A stretch of DNA of 64,000 bases from the NCBI RefSeq assembly GCF_000224145.3, contig NC_020174.2:5542071-5606070 (forward strand), in the 5' to 3' direction. This DNA is from Ciona intestinalis (Eukaryota > Chordata > Ascidiacea > Phlebobranchia > Cionidae). This document shows positions 60,403 to 64,000 of this stretch, piece after piece (the stretch's first letter is position 1; each line of letters opens with the position of its first letter). The translations under genes and the position numbers were made by a program. A model generated the notes under the pieces. That model saw only the letters and a program-made list of their open reading frames with translations, ran no database searches and had not been told where the DNA came from.

Positions 60403-61864
60403 TTAAACTGCCGATAGTGTTTTTACCTGTGCAAGTGCAGAGCTTTCTTCAGTGATATCTCCAATAACACTAAAGTGATCAACTCCATTTAAAAACTTGT
60501 GTGTTACTTTGACACCACTGGATTTAAGCTCCTGAACAGAAGTTTGTTGTATAGATCAGAAAAGTTCTTAGAAAAGTGAAATACAATACTGAGCAAAGCA
60601 CTTGTGAGTTCTTAGTAATGATTTGTACACAGCTGTGGTGTATATACTGTCAACCAAGTTTATCTACATTATGTTACGTATGTATAACCCTATCTAACCT
60701 CATTGGCAGTGACAGTTGTTACATCACAGACGTTAACTGTCATACACTGTAGCTAGCTTTACCACATGAGAATTTGGGGGAGTTTTTGCCTTTAGGCTGG
60801 CAATTTGGACCACTGGGTTGCAGCAACTAATGTTAAGGGTCTTGCCCAAAGACATATGGTAATAATGGTTAGCGTTATATCTGTATCCCATCCTTAATCC
60901 TGTGCCAAATAAATGATAAGAATCATAAATGTTTCTTAAGCTATAAAACTGTTAGTGGATTTAGATTTATGAATATTGAAATATAAGATACAGAACAGAC
61001 TGTGTTCAAACATTCGCATACAGATTGCAAATTTCTTGCATTTACCTCCATAAAAGCATCATTCCAATGAAGAATTGTGGGTGCATCGTGTTGCGCAATA
61101 ACCATCACCATTTCACAACCCCACTTGTTTACATTCTGTGCTAAGACTTTTAGGTTTTGGGGAAGTATTGGACTATTTTCACGCGCCTCTTCCCTAAAAC
61201 CATTTGTTTCTGTTTTACTATACAGCACTTGTGATGCAAGAACCAGAAGAACTCGATTGTATATATATATATATATATAGACTAATACCACATCAGAACT
61301 ATGTAACTTTGCATTTAATGGAATAGTATGCTAGTGTTAATATATGCAAACAATGAAACATACGTCGTCATTTGTAGAACCTTGTTATCTTCAGTCTCAA
61401 GCAAGTGTTCCAATTGGAAAACTCCACATACAAGAACGACTTTTCTAAGCGTTCTCTTTAAATAAGATGCAGTATCTGGATTGTAGCTTGACCAGTCAGT
61501 AGCTAGCAACATGGCACATTCATGCCCGCCACTTGAGTGACCAACCAGTGTTATCTTAGAAGCAAGGGGAAATATTTGTGCAAAGTAGGAAATTGCTTTT
61601 CTGCATTCATCAACCAAAGCAGTAATTTTAACTGCAAAAGAAAAAAATGATAAAATTTCAAACTAAAGTGTACATCAAGAATTGTTAGAACCATTCCTTT
61701 ACTTGAACTGGACAAGCTAAAAGGGCATAATAAAATTGAGTGAATTAGTTGGTAAAATCAAGCTAAAACAAGGCTAACCTTTAGGAGCAAGATCCTTGCC
61801 TACTATGACACATATCTTCCCAGCTTTTGCAACAGGATAAGCAACCAAAGTGTGCAGGGCAGGA
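60403..61864 (-). CDS. AFMID: Kynurenine formamidase (AFMID), C-terminal part, 5' incomplete
   Basis: Four exons are visible: 61864-61779, 61631-61364, 61193-61046, 60531-60403, with consistent phases; upstream exons are missing, in or beyond the sequence gap. It is an alpha/beta hydrolase. The nucleophile elbow is GHSSGGHECAM, the acid sits in VIAQHDAPT and the histidine in NGVDHFSVI, so the Ser-Asp-His triad is complete. The alignment of LVAYPVAKAGK...DLAPK, LVCGVFQLEHLL, EEARENSP and the C-terminal VDHF block follows vertebrate AFMID. The enzyme hydrolyses N-formylkynurenine to kynurenine and formate in tryptophan breakdown. The N-terminal HGG oxyanion motif cannot be seen. The end uses a readthrough of a possible donor (CAG|GTAAAA) to a TAA 24 nt later, giving a tail close in length to the human one. 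Confidence 0.85.
60795..60905 (-). mobile_element. SINE fragment, reverse orientation
   Basis: 'cactgggttgcagcaactaatgttaagggtcttgcccaaagacatatggtaataatggttagcg' is the reverse complement of the body that follows the tRNA-like head of the SINE family at 61942. It lies in the last AFMID intron. Confidence 0.55.
61259..61280. repeat. TA microsatellite
   Basis: (TA)n of about ten units in an AFMID intron. It gives spurious YIYIYI frames on both strands. Confidence 0.9.
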
Positions 61865-61941
61865 CTGCAATTGTAAAAATTATTGGTATTAAAAACCATA
61901 TTTCATTTTAGTATATACCATGATATAGTAGGCTAAGAAGT

Positions 61942-62036
61942 CCGGCGCCGTGGCGTAGTGGTTAGCGCGCCTGCCTGTAACCATTAGGTAATTGGTTCAA
62001 GGCTCGTCGCTGCTACCATTGTGGGCGTATGTGTCC
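61942..62036 (+). mobile_element. tRNA-derived SINE, head end, cut by the gap
   Basis: 'ggcgccgtggcgtagtggttagcgcgcctgcctgtaa' carries an A box (TGGCGTAGTGG) and 'ggttcaaggctc' a B box, spaced as in a tRNA. The cloverleaf is imperfect and the sequence continues directly into a non-tRNA body (gctgctaccattgtgggcgtatgtgtcc) until the N run begins. This is the pattern of a tRNA-derived SINE, not a functional tRNA. The gap probably exists because of the repeat. Confidence 0.75.
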
Positions 62037-63036
62037 NNNNNNNNNNNNNNNNNNNNNNNNNNNNNNNNNNNNNNNNNNNNNNNNNNNNNNNNNNNNNNNN
62101 NNNNNNNNNNNNNNNNNNNNNNNNNNNNNNNNNNNNNNNNNNNNNNNNNNNNNNNNNNNNNNNNNNNNNNNNNNNNNNNNNNNNNNNNNNNNNNNNNNNN
62201 NNNNNNNNNNNNNNNNNNNNNNNNNNNNNNNNNNNNNNNNNNNNNNNNNNNNNNNNNNNNNNNNNNNNNNNNNNNNNNNNNNNNNNNNNNNNNNNNNNNN
62301 NNNNNNNNNNNNNNNNNNNNNNNNNNNNNNNNNNNNNNNNNNNNNNNNNNNNNNNNNNNNNNNNNNNNNNNNNNNNNNNNNNNNNNNNNNNNNNNNNNNN
62401 NNNNNNNNNNNNNNNNNNNNNNNNNNNNNNNNNNNNNNNNNNNNNNNNNNNNNNNNNNNNNNNNNNNNNNNNNNNNNNNNNNNNNNNNNNNNNNNNNNNN
62501 NNNNNNNNNNNNNNNNNNNNNNNNNNNNNNNNNNNNNNNNNNNNNNNNNNNNNNNNNNNNNNNNNNNNNNNNNNNNNNNNNNNNNNNNNNNNNNNNNNNN
62601 NNNNNNNNNNNNNNNNNNNNNNNNNNNNNNNNNNNNNNNNNNNNNNNNNNNNNNNNNNNNNNNNNNNNNNNNNNNNNNNNNNNNNNNNNNNNNNNNNNNN
62701 NNNNNNNNNNNNNNNNNNNNNNNNNNNNNNNNNNNNNNNNNNNNNNNNNNNNNNNNNNNNNNNNNNNNNNNNNNNNNNNNNNNNNNNNNNNNNNNNNNNN
62801 NNNNNNNNNNNNNNNNNNNNNNNNNNNNNNNNNNNNNNNNNNNNNNNNNNNNNNNNNNNNNNNNNNNNNNNNNNNNNNNNNNNNNNNNNNNNNNNNNNNN
62901 NNNNNNNNNNNNNNNNNNNNNNNNNNNNNNNNNNNNNNNNNNNNNNNNNNNNNNNNNNNNNNNNNNNNNNNNNNNNNNNNNNNNNNNNNNNNNNNNNNNN
63001 NNNNNNNNNNNNNNNNNNNNNNNNNNNNNNNNNNNN
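62037..63036. other. Assembly gap
   Basis: A run of exactly about 1000 N. The round length suggests a gap of arbitrary or estimated size. Apparent open frames across it are artefacts. The 5' exons of AFMID may lie here. Confidence 0.97.
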
Positions 63037-64000
63037 AATAAACTCATGTAATTATTGCTAGGAAAATATTTACCATTTTAAAAAAGGTACAAGAAAAGAA
63101 GTTTTAAATTATTCATACGAGCCTATATCGGCTCTTATTTCCTTTCTCAGTTTCCGCATTCAGGCTTCCCATGCTGTGTTGTTGCTGCGTGTCCTTATGC
63201 TACGCTGTTACAGCTTACAGGCATTATGGTCTTTATTAAGCAATTTTCCCGCCTCTTGTTATTGACTATACTGAATACCCATACGGTTATCTAGGTAGCC
63301 TATAATATATAAATAATAGATCTTATATTTTACTTGATTTGCTCAGCGAATTTGCCTCATGTAATATAACAGTCAATCAACCCAAGACTTGAAAACCTAT
63401 GTATTATTTCAATACACAACCAAACTACTTGTTTCTGGTATATGTTGAATACTTGCCTCCAGCAAATGACTGTCAAATGTGGTTCATTTATTTTACTTTA
63501 ACTTGTATTGTTTTAGGTTGATACCCGTATACATGACGTCATCTATTAGTGAACATTTGACTATAAAACGAATTTTATAAAGATATATACTGGAGTCGCT
63601 AAAACAAATATATCAGTCTGCACTGGCAATACATGCTACCTGACAACACTGTATTATACTGTAATGTTCAAACTGTATCACGGTCGACTGCTCTTAGAAA
63701 AGAGGCGTCTGTCCCTCTGACAACTGTTGTGTATAAGTACCTGTAACTTTTATCAGTAAAACAGCTACAAAGGCCTAAGTACTGTTGCGTGTCGTGGCCC
63801 ACACATCACTGCACATGTTAGTAACGTCAGCCAGCGGTAGAACAGAGTTAATTAACTAATACACCCACCGCCGTATTATAATATTGTTACATTCTATTGT
63901 GTTGCCCATAAAATTGTAACCGTTATAAAATATCCTTATTGTATACATTCAAGGCAAATTCGTAATTCAAATCCTGAATCCAGGTAAAAATATGATTGTC
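63037..64000. other. Right flank without a recognised gene
   Basis: AT-rich sequence with a TGACGTCA palindrome in 'catgacgtcatct' near 63534. I found no exon that continues AFMID upstream and no RNA gene. Confidence 0.45.

Noticed and set aside
61077-61280. Frames ending in repeated YI
   Set aside because: They are produced by the TA microsatellite at 61259-61280.
61942-62010. A tRNA gene
   Set aside because: A and B boxes are present but the cloverleaf fails and the sequence continues as a SINE body also found at 60795.
61992-63061. Four ~340-residue open frames on both strands
   Set aside because: They run through the N gap and consist of unknown residues; not genes.

Overview
The window is nuclear DNA of a compact, intron-rich animal genome. 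Short exons joined by small AT-rich introns encode metazoan proteins. Intron length, gene density, a dispersed ~190 bp inverted-repeat element and a tRNA-like SINE all fit an ascidian tunicate of the Ciona type; that assignment is inference, not a database result. I rebuilt eight protein genes by following reading frame through GT/AG junctions. In the seven complete models every junction keeps phase and the summed CDS is a multiple of three.

Layout, left to right: (1) 1-3.7 kb, no gene seen, with a cluster of CRE palindromes; (2) 3.7-17.7 kb, minus strand, a 15-exon BTB-BACK-kelch gene orthologous to IVNS1ABP; (3) 18.8-24.4 kb, plus, DEAD-box helicase DDX55 (yeast Spb4); (4) 25.0-27.5 kb, minus, an unrecognised charged coiled-coil protein; (5) 30.5-37.0 kb, plus, LRRIQ3 (leucine-rich repeats plus IQ motif); (6) 37.9-42.6 kb, minus, a BTB protein with five C2H2 fingers; (7) a tRNA-Ser(AGA) at 43968-44049; (8) 44.3-47.7 kb, plus, inositol hexakisphosphate kinase (IP6K); (9) 48.6-55.9 kb, plus, a four-KH-domain FUBP/KHSRP protein; (10) 60.4-61.9 kb, minus, the C-terminal part of kynurenine formamidase (AFMID), whose 5' end is lost towards a 1 kb run of N (62037-63036). 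Genes mostly alternate in orientation, giving divergent promoter pairs and convergent 3' ends. They share no single pathway.

The most notable content is non-coding. Introns of the FUBP-like gene hold a nest of box C/D snoRNA-like units with C and D boxes and closing stems. Four are variants of one family whose antisense segment upstream of the D' box fits the SNORD38 (U38) target in large-subunit rRNA. Two more families have two copies each, and there is one singleton. The gene therefore looks like a snoRNA host locus that grew by intron-to-intron duplication. Other repeats include the inverted-repeat element (at least seven copies, all intronic or gene-flanking), a ~100 bp dispersed repeat (one copy of which seems to carry the splice acceptor of an LRRIQ3 exon), and fragments of a tRNA-derived SINE.
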